64,000 nt of DNA. Origin: Sphingorhabdus_B arenilitoris. GTDB taxonomy: Bacteria > Pseudomonadota > Alphaproteobacteria > Sphingomonadales > Sphingomonadaceae. Under the pieces are notes generated by a model. That model saw only the letters and a list, made by a program, of their open reading frames with translations. It searched no databases and was not told where the DNA came from. A program made the position numbers and the translations under genes. The stretch lies in NCBI RefSeq assembly GCF_042651485.1, contig NZ_JBHSDH010000013.1:620001-684000 (forward strand). Reading direction: 5' to 3'. Below, piece after piece: positions 42,811-52,600 of this stretch; position 1 is the stretch's first letter, and each line of letters begins with the position of its first letter.

Positions 42811-44778
42811 TTATTGATTTAATCTGCTGATGATTTGCGGTGCAATCTTATCGGCGGTCAGGCCGAAATGATCGTAAAGACTATCAATTGGGGCAGAAGC
42901 ACCAAAACTGTCGACGCCAAACCGCAATCCGTCTCGGCCAGTATAGCGTTCCCATCCAAATGTCGTTCCCGCCTCTATTGAGACAATCAGCGCGTCTGAG
43001 GCAAGGATATCGGATTGATAGGCCGAATCCTGCGCATCGAATAATTGCGTGCAAGGCATCGACACGACGTCGGTCCCAATCCCGCTGGTTTCAAGCTGCT
43101 GCGCGACTGCCAACGCGATTTCCACTTCTGATCCCGTAGCCAGCAAAACAGCTTTGCGGCGGGCAACAGCTGATTTCAAACGATATGCGCCGTTAGCGCA
43201 CAGATTTTCGCTCACATCGCTGCGCACCATCGGCAGATTTTGCCGGCTGAGCGCCAATAACGATGGCCCGGTGCTATGCGACACCGCCAACATCCAGCAT
43301 TCCGCCGTCTCAACCACATCAGCGGGACGAAAAACCAACAGATTTGGCATAGCGCGCAGGCTTTGCAAATGTTCGACGGGTTGATGGGTCGGGCCATCTT
43401 CGCCAAGGCCGATGCTGTCATGCGTCATCACATAAATCGCGCGAATACGTTGAACGGCCGACAATCGGATAGCTGCGCGCGCATAGTCAGCAAAGACCAA
43501 GAATGTGCCGCCATAAGGGATAATGCCGCCATGCAGCGCCATCCCATTCATCGCCGCTGCCATACCGAATTCGCGGATGCCATAATTGACATATCGCCCA
43601 GCATAATCGTTTTTATCCAGTGTTTTAGTCGAAGGAGTTTTGGTATTGTTTGAACCTGTCAAATCCGCCGATCCGCCCACCATGTCAGGCAGCGATGCCG
43701 TTAGGATATTCAGCGCCATCTCGCTTGCTTTGCGCGTTGCCACTTTCGGTGCGTCGGTGAGCAGCTGATCCAAATAAGCCTGTATCTCCAGATCACCGGG
43801 CAATATACCATTCATACGCCGCGTGAAGTCATCCTTATTGGACGCTGATTCTAAACGATTTTTCCACTCCTGATGCACCACTTTGCTACGCTCTCCAGCC
43901 GCTTTCCATGCAGCGGCGATATCGGCTGGTATCTCAAATGGTGCATGCGGCCATTCTATTTCTACACGGGCAGCGGCAACCTCATCCGCGCCCAAAGCTG
44001 CACCATGGGTCGCTGAGGTGCCTTGCTTGTTAGGAGCACCTTTGCCGATGATTGTCTTGCAAGCAATGAGTGATGGCCGGTTATCAGCAATGGCCGCATC
44101 AATGGCGCGGCGAATATCCGCAAAATCATGCCCGTCACAGCTTTCAACATGCCAGCCGGTAGCCGCATAGCGCGCGGCAATATCTTCACAAGACGACAGG
44201 TCAACCGCGCCGTCGATGGTGATATTATTGTCATCCCAGAGCACGATTAGTTTGCCCAGATTCAGATTTCCGGCCAACCCGATGGCTTCGTGGTTGATGC
44301 CTTCCATCAAGCAGCCGTCACCGGCAATCACCCAAGTCCGGTGATCGACCAACTGGTCGCCGAAAACGGCGTTCAAATGCCGCTCTGCAATCGCCATGCC
44401 AACCGCCATGGCAAGCCCCTGCCCCAGCGGGCCGGTCGTGGCCTCAACGCCATCCAGCTCGAAATTTTCGGGATGGCCAGCGCATGGGCTATGCAATTGG
44501 CGGAAGTTTCGGATATCATCGATAGTCGGCGCAGCATATCCCGCCAAATGCAGCGTAGCATATGCCAGCATCGAACCATGGCCCGCCGACAACACGAAAC
44601 GGTCACGATCGGCCCATTTGGGCGCAGCGGGGTCGAATTTCAGATAATCTTTATACAACACCGTCGCCACATCGGCCATTCCCATCGGCATGCCCGGATG
44701 ACCGCTATTCGCGGCTTGCACGGCGTCCATAGCCAGCGCCCTGATTGCATTGGCCATCTGCCGTTCACTGACAGTCAT
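42811..44778 (-). CDS. tkt: Transketolase
   Basis: Transketolase moves two-carbon units in the pentose phosphate pathway. The ThDP domain shows ANSGHPGMPMGMADVATVLY, DRFVLSAGHGSMLAYATLHL, VIAGDGCLMEGINHEAIGLAG and LWDDNNITIDGAV; the central domain has YVMTHDSIGLGEDGPTHQPVEH. At 655 residues it is typical. It is the first gene of the minus-strand tkt-gap-pgk-fda series and is divergent from the zapA pair. Confidence 0.96.
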   Translation of the reverse strand: MTVSERQMANAIRALAMDAVQAANSGHPGMPMGMADVATVLYKDYLKFDPAAPKWADRDRFVLSAGHGSMLAYATLHLAGYAAPTIDDIRNFRQLHSPCAGHPENFELDGVEATTGPLGQGLAMAVGMAIAERHLNAVFGDQLVDHRTWVIAGDGCLMEGINHEAIGLAGNLNLGKLIVLWDDNNITIDGAVDLSSCEDIAARYAATGWHVESCDGHDFADIRRAIDAAIADNRPSLIACKTIIGKGAPNKQGTSATHGAALGADEVAAARVEIEWPHAPFEIPADIAAAWKAAGERSKVVHQEWKNRLESASNKDDFTRRMNGILPGDLEIQAYLDQLLTDAPKVATRKASEMALNILTASLPDMVGGSADLTGSNNTKTPSTKTLDKNDYAGRYVNYGIREFGMAAAMNGMALHGGIIPYGGTFLVFADYARAAIRLSAVQRIRAIYVMTHDSIGLGEDGPTHQPVEHLQSLRAMPNLLVFRPADVVETAECWMLAVSHSTGPSLLALSRQNLPMVRSDVSENLCANGAYRLKSAVARRKAVLLATGSEVEIALAVAQQLETSGIGTDVVSMPCTQLFDAQDSAYQSDILASDALIVSIEAGTTFGWERYTGRDGLRFGVDSFGASAPIDSLYDHFGLTADKIAPQIISRLNQ

Positions 44779-45023
44779 ATAGTATCCCCTGCTACTTCAA
44801 ATTAGCCAGAAAAGAAATTACTGGCATGGATGGGCGGCGGCCCGCATTTTCGAGTCGCCATTTTCGGGATTGCTTTGCTAGTCATCGCGGCCAGCGTCAA
44901 GTGACGAAGCAAGCTTTTTCCCCATTTTCCAACCGAAAACCGAAAAGTGACGTCACGGCGTCAAAACGTCATTTGCTTGCAGGCGCAATTCTGCTAAATA
45001 CCGACAGTTGAAAGGTTTATCTT

Positions 45024-45221
45024 ATGTCTAACGAAAGACTTATTCTGGCGATAGGCCGCATGGAACGGGCTTTGTCAAAGCTGGAGCAGGCGTCGGTGCA
45101 GCCACGCGGCGTGACCCCGCCTAATGACGAATTATCGGCCAAATATGACAAGTTGAAAGCCGAAACGCGGGCGGTTCTGGCCGACCTCGATCATTTGATC
45201 GCGCAAAGCGAGGCAGCATAA
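45024..45221 (+). CDS. Small coiled-coil protein upstream of zapA
   Basis: A 65-residue, entirely helical protein: RLILAIGRMERALSKLEQAS, a Pro-containing break, then DELSAKYDKLKAETRAVLAD. It resembles the short coiled-coil proteins found directly before zapA in alphaproteobacteria, but I have no family name. A ribosome binding site GAAAGG lies before the ATG at 45024, and its TAA overlaps the zapA ATG (TAATG), so they are coupled. A role in Z-ring assembly is inference from position only. Confidence 0.75.
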   Translation: MSNERLILAIGRMERALSKLEQASVQPRGVTPPNDELSAKYDKLKAETRAVLADLDHLIAQSEAA

Positions 45222-45556
45222 TGGCCGACGTCCGCTTGAATATTGCGAGCCGGGAATATATCGTCACATGCCAAGATGGTGAAGAAGAGCGTTTGAAATC
45301 GCTGGGAATGCTGGTTGATGAAATGGCCCGCGAAGCGGTTGGGTCCGCAGGCGGGTTGAATGAGAGCCGTCAGCTTTTATTTGCATCCTTACTGCTAGCT
45401 GACAAATTACAGGATAGTCTAGCGCAGGCACAGTCGGCTGCTGCGCCCCCGACTTCTGCTCCCGTTCACAATGATCTTGCGGTGGAACAAGCCGCTATGA
45501 CGATCGAGAAAATGGCCGAGCGGTTGGAAACTATCGCAAACAGGCTTGAGAATTAA
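45221..45556 (+). CDS. zapA: Cell division protein ZapA
   Basis: ZapA bundles FtsZ filaments and stabilises the Z ring. The N-terminal domain reads VRLNIASREYIVTCQDGEEE, then RLKSLGMLVDEMAREAV, and a helix SRQLLFASLLLADKLQDSLA leads to a C-terminal coiled coil. Length 111 is normal. The gene order zapA - 6S RNA - fthC is a known conserved neighbourhood and supports the call. Confidence 0.92.
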   Translation: MADVRLNIASREYIVTCQDGEEERLKSLGMLVDEMAREAVGSAGGLNESRQLLFASLLLADKLQDSLAQAQSAAAPPTSAPVHNDLAVEQAAMTIEKMAERLETIANRLEN

Positions 45557-45577
45557 CCTGCCAAGGCTTACATAGTT

Positions 45578-45755
45578 ATTGGCGGGGCTACCCGGCACGA
45601 ACTGATGAGAACATCCCTGAGGCGATTCACTATCTAAGGGAGCTGTCCCTGTCCGGTCCACTCTTTCGCATTGGGGACCGGTGCATATGGCCCCCACCTG
45701 GCGTTTTTGGCGTCAGAGGATATTCCGGGAAACGACCATGGCGGTTCCGCCACTT
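45578..45755 (+). ncRNA. ssrS: 6S RNA
   Basis: The 230-nt gap between zapA and fthC is the classical site of 6S RNA, which binds sigma70 RNA polymerase holoenzyme. A closing stem pairs TGGCGG (45580-45585) with CCGCCA (45747-45752), giving an RNA of about 175 nt. Within it GGGAGCTGTCCCTG and GGACCGGTGC could form the side helices around a central bubble. Ends are approximate; there is no open reading frame in the region. The call rests on synteny, length and the closing stem, not on a covariance-model search. Confidence 0.75.
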
Positions 45756-45787
45756 TAATCTGACCGATTTTACCAAAAAGAGGCGTT

Positions 45788-46357
45788 ATGGATATATTGG
45801 CAGATAAAGATGCGTTACGCCGCCAATATCGCCAAAAAAGAGAAGAATATGTCGTTCGCCTGTCGCCGCAGGATAAAGAGTTGGCATTTTCCGCCGTGCC
45901 CAGCCCCATCAAAAACCTGTTTCAGCCTGATAAATCGGTTGCGGCTTTCATCCCTCTACCATCCGAAGCGGACCCGGCTCGGCTGCTGACCTATGCCGCA
46001 GACATCGGCTGCCGCACCGCGCTTCCGTATGTCACGGGCAAGGCCGCACCCATGCAGTTTTTGGCATGGCGGCCGGGGGATCCGCTCTATGATGGGCCAT
46101 TTAACCTGCAACAGCCGGACAGCGAAGCAGCCATCATTCATCCCGACATTGTCATCGTCCCGCTCGTCGCCTTTGACCGCAGTCTCAACCGTTTGGGGCA
46201 AGGCGCTGGCCATTATGACCGAGCGCTTAGTTTATTGAGTGATAGCACCGCAATCGGCCTTGCATGGTCGGTGCAAGAACACGATTTTCTGCCCGCTGAT
46301 CCATGGGACATGCCCTTGGACGCGATATTAACCGAAAAAGAATGGATAACCCGATGA
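45788..46357 (+). CDS. fthC: 5-formyltetrahydrofolate cyclo-ligase
   Basis: The enzyme converts 5-formyl-THF to 5,10-methenyl-THF with ATP. The 189-residue protein shows RRQYRQKREEYVVRLSPQDK at the N-terminus, FIPLPSEADPARLL, TALPYVTGKAAPMQFLAW and the nucleotide-binding end FDRSLNRLGQGAGHYDRALS. It follows 6S RNA, as in many proteobacteria where it is called ygfA. Its TGA overlaps the DUF2842 ATG. Confidence 0.94.
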   Translation: MDILADKDALRRQYRQKREEYVVRLSPQDKELAFSAVPSPIKNLFQPDKSVAAFIPLPSEADPARLLTYAADIGCRTALPYVTGKAAPMQFLAWRPGDPLYDGPFNLQQPDSEAAIIHPDIVIVPLVAFDRSLNRLGQGAGHYDRALSLLSDSTAIGLAWSVQEHDFLPADPWDMPLDAILTEKEWITR

Positions 46358-46593
46358 ATGAACCCGAAACTTATAAGCCCAGTTGGCGAAAGCCAGCGGG
46401 GGTCCTGCTCATCATGGCCTATATCACCATATGGGCGGTTATCGTCGTCAGCCAATGGGAATTGATTGGCAAATTACCGATATTGGTACAATCGGTCATT
46501 TACCTGATTGCGGGTATCATATGGCTGTTACCGCTGAAGCCGCTCCTCATTTGGATCGAAACCGGAAAGTTCAAAGCGCCGATGTCTGAATAG
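46354..46593 (+). CDS. DUF2842 family small membrane protein
   Basis: A 79-residue protein from ATG 46354 (MNEPETYKPSWRKPAGVLLI), chosen because it overlaps the fthC stop (ATGA). Two hydrophobic helices, VLLIMAYITIWAVIVVS and ILVQSVIYLIAGIIWLLPLK, are joined by a short loop; the WRKPAGVLLI and IWLLPLKPLLIWIETG patterns fit DUF2842, an alphaproteobacterial family of unknown function commonly next to fthC. Confidence 0.8.
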   Translation: MNEPETYKPSWRKPAGVLLIMAYITIWAVIVVSQWELIGKLPILVQSVIYLIAGIIWLLPLKPLLIWIETGKFKAPMSE

Positions 46594-46628
46594 AACAACA
46601 TAAAGCAAGCCAATCACCGAAAAGGCAA

Positions 46629-46705
<77 letters not shown>

Positions 46706-46961
46706 TAACATGCGGTGGGGGCGCACTAGAAGCGGCGGGGGATTCTGTCAACACACAGAATGCAATCGCGTTGATTTTATCAGACCAAAAAATCACCAAC
46801 AACCGCCAGTGGTTTTGGCAAAGCCACGCAGATGGCAAGGTTGTTACGACTATTTACATCATTTATCTGGATAATATAACGCATGTTCATAGGCTTAGCT
46901 GGTTAAAGCAAAGAACAGCTATTTAACGGTTTATTGACCTTATTCCGGCATAAGCTCCGTT
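46706..46961. other. Promoter region of the DUF11 surface-protein cluster
   Basis: This 256-nt AT-rich stretch separates tRNA-Asp (-) from the cluster (+). A small inverted repeat ATTCTGT...ACAGAAT lies near 46742-46761. Further on are several AT-rich segments (ATAATATAACG, ATTTAACGGTTTATTGACC) that could hold the promoter for the cluster, but no -35/-10 pair stands out. No gene is seen. Confidence 0.4.
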
Positions 46962-47981
46962 ATGTGGAAAATAAATGGTCATATATCACCCGGATACAAA
47001 GCAGGACGTCCCGCCAAAGCGGGCTTGTTGGCTGCAACCATCATGGGCGGGCTGTGCCTTGCTTCTCCTGCTTTTGCGGCGGGAACCCTTGCGGGTACGG
47101 ATATCGAGAATATGGCGACGGCAAGTTATGAGACACCGGGCGGCACAATTCAGATTGATTCGAACCTCGTCGTAATTAAGGTCGACGAATTGCTGGATGT
47201 TACAGTCACCAATAGTGACCCCGGTGATATTCCAAGCTCCCCCGGCGCCACCGCCAATGTGCAACGGTTCCTTGTAACTAACACCGGCAATGGCGAAGAA
47301 GCTTTCCGGCTGACCCCAAATTTGGCTGTGGCTGGAGATGATTTTGATCCTGCCTTGCAAAATGTCGTGCTCGATAGCAACGGCAATGGCGTTTATGATC
47401 CAGGTGTCGATACGGTCTATACCGCGGGAACCAATGATCCTGTGCTGCAACCGGATCAGAGCATTACCGTTTTTGTAATCAGCAGCACGCCCGCCACCGT
47501 AAATGACGGCAACCGCGCAGAGGTTTCGCTTTCTGTCGCGGCGACGACCGGAACCGGCGCTCCGGGCACAACCTTCACCGGTGCAGGTAACGGCGGCGGT
47601 GACGCAGTTGTCGGAACGACTGGCGCAGATGCGGACGATAACGGTTTCTTAGCGGTTCAAGCAGCAATTTTGAGTTTAGTGAAATCGGCGGTAGTCGCGG
47701 ATCCTTTCGGGGGATCGCGGGCGGTTCCGGGTTCGACCATCACTTACACATTGGTGGCGACTATAACCGGCTCGGGCAGCCTGACCAATGTCGTCATTTC
47801 CGACCCCATTCCCGCAGACACACAATATGTCCCCGGAAGCATCACTTTGGACGCAGCGACTCTGACCGATGCAGCCGACACCGATCAAGGGAATTTTAAC
47901 GGTTCGCAGGTAAGAGCAGCTGTTAGAAATATCGCCGCAGGCGAAACAAGGACCGTCACATTCAGGGTAGTAATCCAATGA
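46962..47981 (+). CDS. Secreted DUF11-type repeat protein (first gene of surface cluster)
   Basis: The 339-residue product has a long signal peptide (about 40 residues, ending LCLASPAFAAG). It then has an N-terminal beta domain opening GTLAGTDIENMATASYETPG, a middle Asp/Asn-rich part (VLDSNGNGVYDPGVDTVYTA, calcium-binding-like) and a C-terminal DUF11-like domain. That domain reads KSAVVADPFGGSRAVPGSTI, TYTLVATITGSGSLTNVVIS and DPIPADTQYVPGSITLD. DUF11 domains are beta-sandwich modules of cell-surface proteins. It has no membrane anchor or cell-wall motif, so it is periplasmic, surface-attached or released. It overlaps the next gene by 4 nt. Confidence 0.82.
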   Translation: MWKINGHISPGYKAGRPAKAGLLAATIMGGLCLASPAFAAGTLAGTDIENMATASYETPGGTIQIDSNLVVIKVDELLDVTVTNSDPGDIPSSPGATANVQRFLVTNTGNGEEAFRLTPNLAVAGDDFDPALQNVVLDSNGNGVYDPGVDTVYTAGTNDPVLQPDQSITVFVISSTPATVNDGNRAEVSLSVAATTGTGAPGTTFTGAGNGGGDAVVGTTGADADDNGFLAVQAAILSLVKSAVVADPFGGSRAVPGSTITYTLVATITGSGSLTNVVISDPIPADTQYVPGSITLDAATLTDAADTDQGNFNGSQVRAAVRNIAAGETRTVTFRVVIQ

Positions 47982-48454
47982 AGAAGCTAATTATCTCAAT
48001 TTTCGCGCCATTTATCGCGATATTGCCGGTGTCAGCCGCTCATGCAGCGAGCCAGGTACAGCTGTCGAGCGACGTGTTTGTTGAACGGACAAAGCAAAAA
48101 CCCGACGGCACAGTTACCACCATATTGGAGGAACCGAAATTGGTCACTCCAGGCGATAATCTCGTTTTCGTTGTAAAGTTCAAAAATGCCGGAGTGAAAC
48201 CGGCGGAAAAATTTGTCGTCACCAATCCATTGCCAAAGGCTGTGGCCTTTAACGGCACAGCAGACGGATTGGAAACCGTATCGATCGATGGCGGCAAAAG
48301 CTGGGGCTTTTTGTCAAATCTTCGGGTGGAGGATGCCGAAGGCAAATCTCGTCCGGCATTGATGGCAGACGTCACTCATATTCGTTGGAATTTAAATCAG
48401 CCCTTACCCGCCGGATCAGGCGGCAAGCTGATTTTTCGTGGAATCGTAAGATAA
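47978..48454 (+). CDS. Small secreted single-DUF11-domain protein
   Basis: A 158-residue protein with a signal peptide (MKKLIISIFAPFIAILPVSA) and one DUF11-like beta-sandwich: LVTPGDNLVFVVKFKNAGVK, FVVTNPLPKAVAFNGTADG and IRWNLNQPLPAGSGGKLIF. Its ATG overlaps the upstream stop (ATGA), so it is coupled to the 339-residue protein. A hairpin terminator follows 4 nt after the stop. It may be a binding partner or capping subunit of the larger DUF11 proteins; this is inference. Confidence 0.8.
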   Translation: MKKLIISIFAPFIAILPVSAAHAASQVQLSSDVFVERTKQKPDGTVTTILEEPKLVTPGDNLVFVVKFKNAGVKPAEKFVVTNPLPKAVAFNGTADGLETVSIDGGKSWGFLSNLRVEDAEGKSRPALMADVTHIRWNLNQPLPAGSGGKLIFRGIVR

Positions 48455-48458
48455 CCGC

Positions 48459-48485
48459 AAAACCGCCCGGATTGCCGCGGTTTTT
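48459..48485 (+). terminator. Rho-independent terminator-like hairpin within the DUF11 cluster
   Basis: AAAACCGC (48459-48466) pairs perfectly with GCGGTTTT (48477-48484) around a 10-nt loop, and the stem runs into TTTTTC. It stands between the 158-residue gene and the next DUF11 gene, whose start is only 36 nt on, leaving little room for a new promoter. Partial read-through would lower expression of downstream genes. Confidence 0.65.
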
Positions 48486-48520
48486 CTGGCAATCCACAGT
48501 AAGTAAGAAGGAAAAAAGCT

Positions 48521-49588
48521 ATGACCAGTATGCTTAAACTCCTCGGCACTTCGGTTGCAATTGCAGCAATTGCGGCGGCTTCGGCTCCTGCGATGGCTAC
48601 TACAACAGCCGGTACCGATGTAAACAACACCGTTAGCGTGACGTTTCAGGTTGGCGGCGTAACACAAACGCCTCCGCCAAATGCGACCAACACATTTAAG
48701 GTTGACCGTAAAATCCTATTTACGATTACCGAAAAAACCCCTGTTGGCACCACAAACGTGTCTGCCAACCAAACCGGCGCTATAACGGCATTCACATTGA
48801 CCAACACTTCGAACGATGTGCTCGACTTTGTCGTAACGCCAAGTCAGATTGTAACCGGCGGCGCAACACCGCGCGGCACCGATGCGTTCAACCTGAACAA
48901 TCTGTTGATCTGCCTTGATGCGAATAACGATAATGCTTGCGACTCGCCTGCGACCGCAACGCTGACCGTCGACAATTTGGCACAAGATACCGGCACGACT
49001 ACCGTTTTGATTATCGGTGACATTCCTGCTTCGGCGACCAATGGTCAAATTGCAGGTGTGACTGCAACTGCCAGCGCGCGGAATAGCAATGGTTCGACCA
49101 TCACCGCCGCAACCGATGCAACGGTTAACGATCCGACCGTTGTTGAAACCATCTTTGCCGATCCAGGCCGCGATAACTCTGAAGCTGCAAGCGACGATTA
49201 TACCGTTGCCGCCGCAGCGCTCAGCGTGTTCAAATCGAGCCGCGTTACCGCTGATGGGGTCAGTGCTTCGAATTTCAAAGCTATCCCGGGCGCAACTGTT
49301 GAATATTGCATCTCGGTCGCCAACGCCTCAGGCGCTGCAACCGCAAGCAATATCAACATCTCGGATGCTATTCCTGCCAACACGACATATGTTCCAGGCT
49401 CAATCAGGATCAATGGCACCGTGACAAGTCCAGGAGCGGCGCAAACCTGCTCCGGTGGAACTAACGCGACCGACTCTAGCGCCGACGCAGATGGCGGGCA
49501 ATTCGGTTCGAACACTGTTTCGGGAACATTGGCCAATATCGCCGGCGGAGCGTCACGCGCTCTCTTGTTCAGCGTAACGATCAACTAA
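48521..49588 (+). CDS. Secreted DUF11-type protein (third gene of surface cluster)
   Basis: The 355-residue product has a signal peptide (LGTSVAIAAIAAASAPAMA) and the same plan as the first gene. The N-terminal beta domain starts TTTAGTDVNNTVSVTFQVGG, followed by TNTSNDVLDFVVTPSQIV, an Asp/Asn-rich loop (CLDANNDNACDSPATATL) and a C-terminal DUF11-like domain (NFKAIPGATVEYCISVANAS ... DAIPANTTYVPGSIRI). It is a paralogue-like companion of the first gene. AAGGA lies 8-12 nt before the ATG. A strong terminator follows. Low Lys/Arg and high Ala/Thr content fit an exported, abundant protein. Confidence 0.82.
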   Translation: MTSMLKLLGTSVAIAAIAAASAPAMATTTAGTDVNNTVSVTFQVGGVTQTPPPNATNTFKVDRKILFTITEKTPVGTTNVSANQTGAITAFTLTNTSNDVLDFVVTPSQIVTGGATPRGTDAFNLNNLLICLDANNDNACDSPATATLTVDNLAQDTGTTTVLIIGDIPASATNGQIAGVTATASARNSNGSTITAATDATVNDPTVVETIFADPGRDNSEAASDDYTVAAAALSVFKSSRVTADGVSASNFKAIPGATVEYCISVANASGAATASNINISDAIPANTTYVPGSIRINGTVTSPGAAQTCSGGTNATDSSADADGGQFGSNTVSGTLANIAGGASRALLFSVTIN

Positions 49589-49596
49589 TAAGGAAC

Positions 49597-49651
49597 AGGC
49601 GGCATTTCGGGGGATCGGCCAATCGCCGCTCCCGCCGAAAGCCGCCTTTTT
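49597..49651 (+). terminator. Rho-independent terminator directly before the giant outer-membrane gene
   Basis: AGGCGGC (49597-49603) pairs with GCCGCCT (49641-49647) and TTTCGG (605-610) with CCGAAA (635-640), with one bulged A. The stem is followed by TTTTTC. The next gene starts at 49657, 6 nt beyond, so no promoter or Shine-Dalgarno fits between; the gene must depend on read-through or on a promoter further upstream. Confidence 0.75.
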
Positions 49652-49656
49652 CAGCC

Positions 49657-52600
49657 ATGAAGGCATTAACCAAATCTTTTATGCAATACGCAGCATTGTT
49701 GGCTGCAGGAACTATGCTTCCTGCGGCCAACAATGCTGCGCAGGCGCAAACCAATGCGTCCGCGCCAAAAATCATCAGCAACACGGCATTAGCCGAATGG
49801 GACGTTGGACCAAATACCCTGTCCCGCCCATCGAACACCGTGAACATCTCGGTGCAGCCAGTGGTCAGACCACCTGCCACGCTTAGCCTTTTTCATTTTT
49901 CCAATGCCCCCGGCGCGACGACAGCGAATCTCGGCGCGAACCAGTGCATTGGAAATAACGGAGCGACCCCAGTAACATTGGGAGGCGCTTTTGCCGGAAC
50001 TTCGACCAGTCCGGCCTCCTTGGTCCCTGCTACAGCGATAAGAGCAGGCGAACCTCTGGTGATTCAGGTCGATGATGCTGTTCATAACGCCGATCCTGGC
50101 GCGATTGAGCAGTTTGAGGTCACCATTACGACAGCCAATGGTGACAGAGAGCGCATAACCCTGATTGAATCCGAAGCGAATAGCGGTCGTTTTCGGGGAA
50201 TCATTAACACGGCGGCGGTTCCAGCCACGCCGGTTCAGGGCGATTGCACTCTTTCCGTGCGTCCCGGCGACGAATTGCGCGTCGAATTGGACGATAACAG
50301 CACTGGCACTGACATAGGAACCGGCGAAGTCGACATTTTGGTCGATCCCTTCGGCTTGACCTTCGATAGTGCCAATGGCGTTCCGGTGGAAGGAACAAGG
50401 GTCACCATTGTCGATGCAAATACCGGCGTTCCGGCGCAGGTTTTTGGCGATGATGGTGTGTCCGATTTCCCCAATTCGGTGATCGTGGGAAGCACTGTAA
50501 CCGACAGCGGCGGCAACGTGTATAATTTCCCGACCGGATTTTATCGCTTCCCCTTCTTAAGGCGCGGCGATTACCGGCTGGTGATAGTTCCGCCTGCGCC
50601 ATATACGCATCCATCGGTTGCAACGCCCGCCGAATTGGCGGCTTTAACGCGTCCAGATGGAGGCGCATTTGCCATTGTCGATGGATCCTATGGCGGTGTC
50701 ATCACCTTGGATGATCCTGCCCCCGTGCGCATTGACGTGCCGTTGGACCGGCCCGGCGGCGCGTTGACGATCAGCAAATCGACCTCAACACAAAATGCGA
50801 TGCCCGGCGATGTCGTGCAATATCGGATACAGGTCAGCAACCCTGATCCCGCCCGCGCCAGCGCCGCAATCACTGTGACCGATCAATTGCCGCGCGAGCT
50901 GCGCCTACGCCAGAATAGCGTTCGTTATCAGGGCGCAAGCATTATACCTATCGTTGCCGCCGACGGCTCCAATTTCTCCGTGACCCTGCCCTCTTTGGGC
51001 GGCGGTCAATCGGGTATCATATCCTATCTTGCCGAAGTGCGTCAGGATGCGCGCCCGGGCAATGCCATCAACCTGGCGTCTGCACGCGACGCTCGCGGTG
51101 CGGTCAGTGACACGGTTGACGCACCCATCCGCATTGTTCGCGACGGGATTAGTGAACGGATGACGATCATTGGCCGAGTGACCGAAGGCGGATGCAATCT
51201 TGATCCCAATAACGCCCCCGGTATCCCCGGCGTGCGCGTCATGTTGGAGGACGGAACATATACCGTTACCGACGCCGATGGCCGGTACCATTTTGAAGGC
51301 ATCATTCCCGGCATCCATGTGGTTCAAGTCGATCCTGGCAGCTTCCCGCTGGATCAGGAGCCAGTGAATTGCACGCAGAATACCCGCAGCGCAGGCAGCG
51401 CCATTTCGCGCTTTGTTGAAGGCCGCGGCGGCAGCCTGAAACGCGCCGATTTCCGCAGCCGCAAGACAGAAGCCCGTGCGCAAATTGCAGCAGATGTGAA
51501 ACCGATTCCTACGGCCATGTCGGATCAGGATGCCGCCGGTTCCAACACCGACTGGTTGAAAGATCAAGGGCCGGGCCGTGCGTTCCTATTCCCGGGAACC
51601 GACCATAACCCGCGTGTCCGCGCCATCCGCATCGTTGTAAAACATGCCGAAGGCGAGCGCGTGGAGCTGCTGGTCAACGGTAAAGCGGTCGATCCACTCA
51701 ATTATGACGGGCAAAAGAAAAATTCCGATGGCAGTATAAGGGCCAGCATCTGGCGCGGCGTCAATATTGAAGAGGGCAACAATGTGCTGACCGCGCGCAT
51801 TGTGAACAGCGATAAGAAGCTGCTCGAAACGCTCACCCAAAATGTGTATTATGCAGGCGCGCCCATCCAAGCTCAGTTTATCAAAGAATTATCGGTCTTG
51901 CGCGCCGATGGCGTAACGCGTCCGCGCATCGCGGTGCGATTGACCGACCGCAATGGCAAACCGATCCAGCATGATTCAGTTGGCGATTTCAGCGTCACCG
52001 ATCCCTATCGCGCAGCGGTAGAGGCCGATGCGCAGCAAGCGGCTCAACTGTCCGGGTTGGAACGTGCCGCGCCGGTATGGCGCGTCAACGGAGATGACGG
52101 CATTGCCTATATCGAGCTGGAGTCGACAACCGCGTCGGGCACGGTCAGCATTGGTTTCAACTTCGTCGATGGCAAGGTCAAGCGTCAGCAACGCATCGAA
52201 ACCTGGCTCGATCCGGGCAACCGTCCTTGGACCGTGGTTGGTTTTGCCGCTGGCACGATCGGTTTCAACAAACTGAATGACGGCTTGGAAGATTTGGCCG
52301 ATCAGCATGAAGACGAAATCAATGTCGATGGCCGCATCGCGCTATATGCAAAAGGCCGCGTGTCCGGCAAATGGCTGCTCACCCTCGCCTATGATAGTGA
52401 CAAGAAAGAAGATGAGACCCGCTTTGCCGGTGTCATCGATCCGCGCCGCTATTACACCATCTATGCCGACCGCGCTGAACAGCGCTATGACGCGGCATCG
52501 ACCCGCCGTTTGTATCTGAAGCTGGAACGGCCACAATTTTATGCGCTGTTTGGTGATTATGCGACGGGTATCGATGAACCCGAACTCGCCCGGTATCAAC

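Noticed and set aside
42811..44778. A Calvin-cycle (cbb) operon, suggested by tkt-gap-pgk-fda.
   Set aside because: No Rubisco, phosphoribulokinase or CbbR gene is in the window; the order is also common in heterotrophic alphaproteobacteria.
49581..49880. Minus-strand frame encoding a sequence similar to the giant gene's own signal peptide.
   Set aside because: It is the mirror image produced by the 23-bp inverted repeat, not a separate gene.
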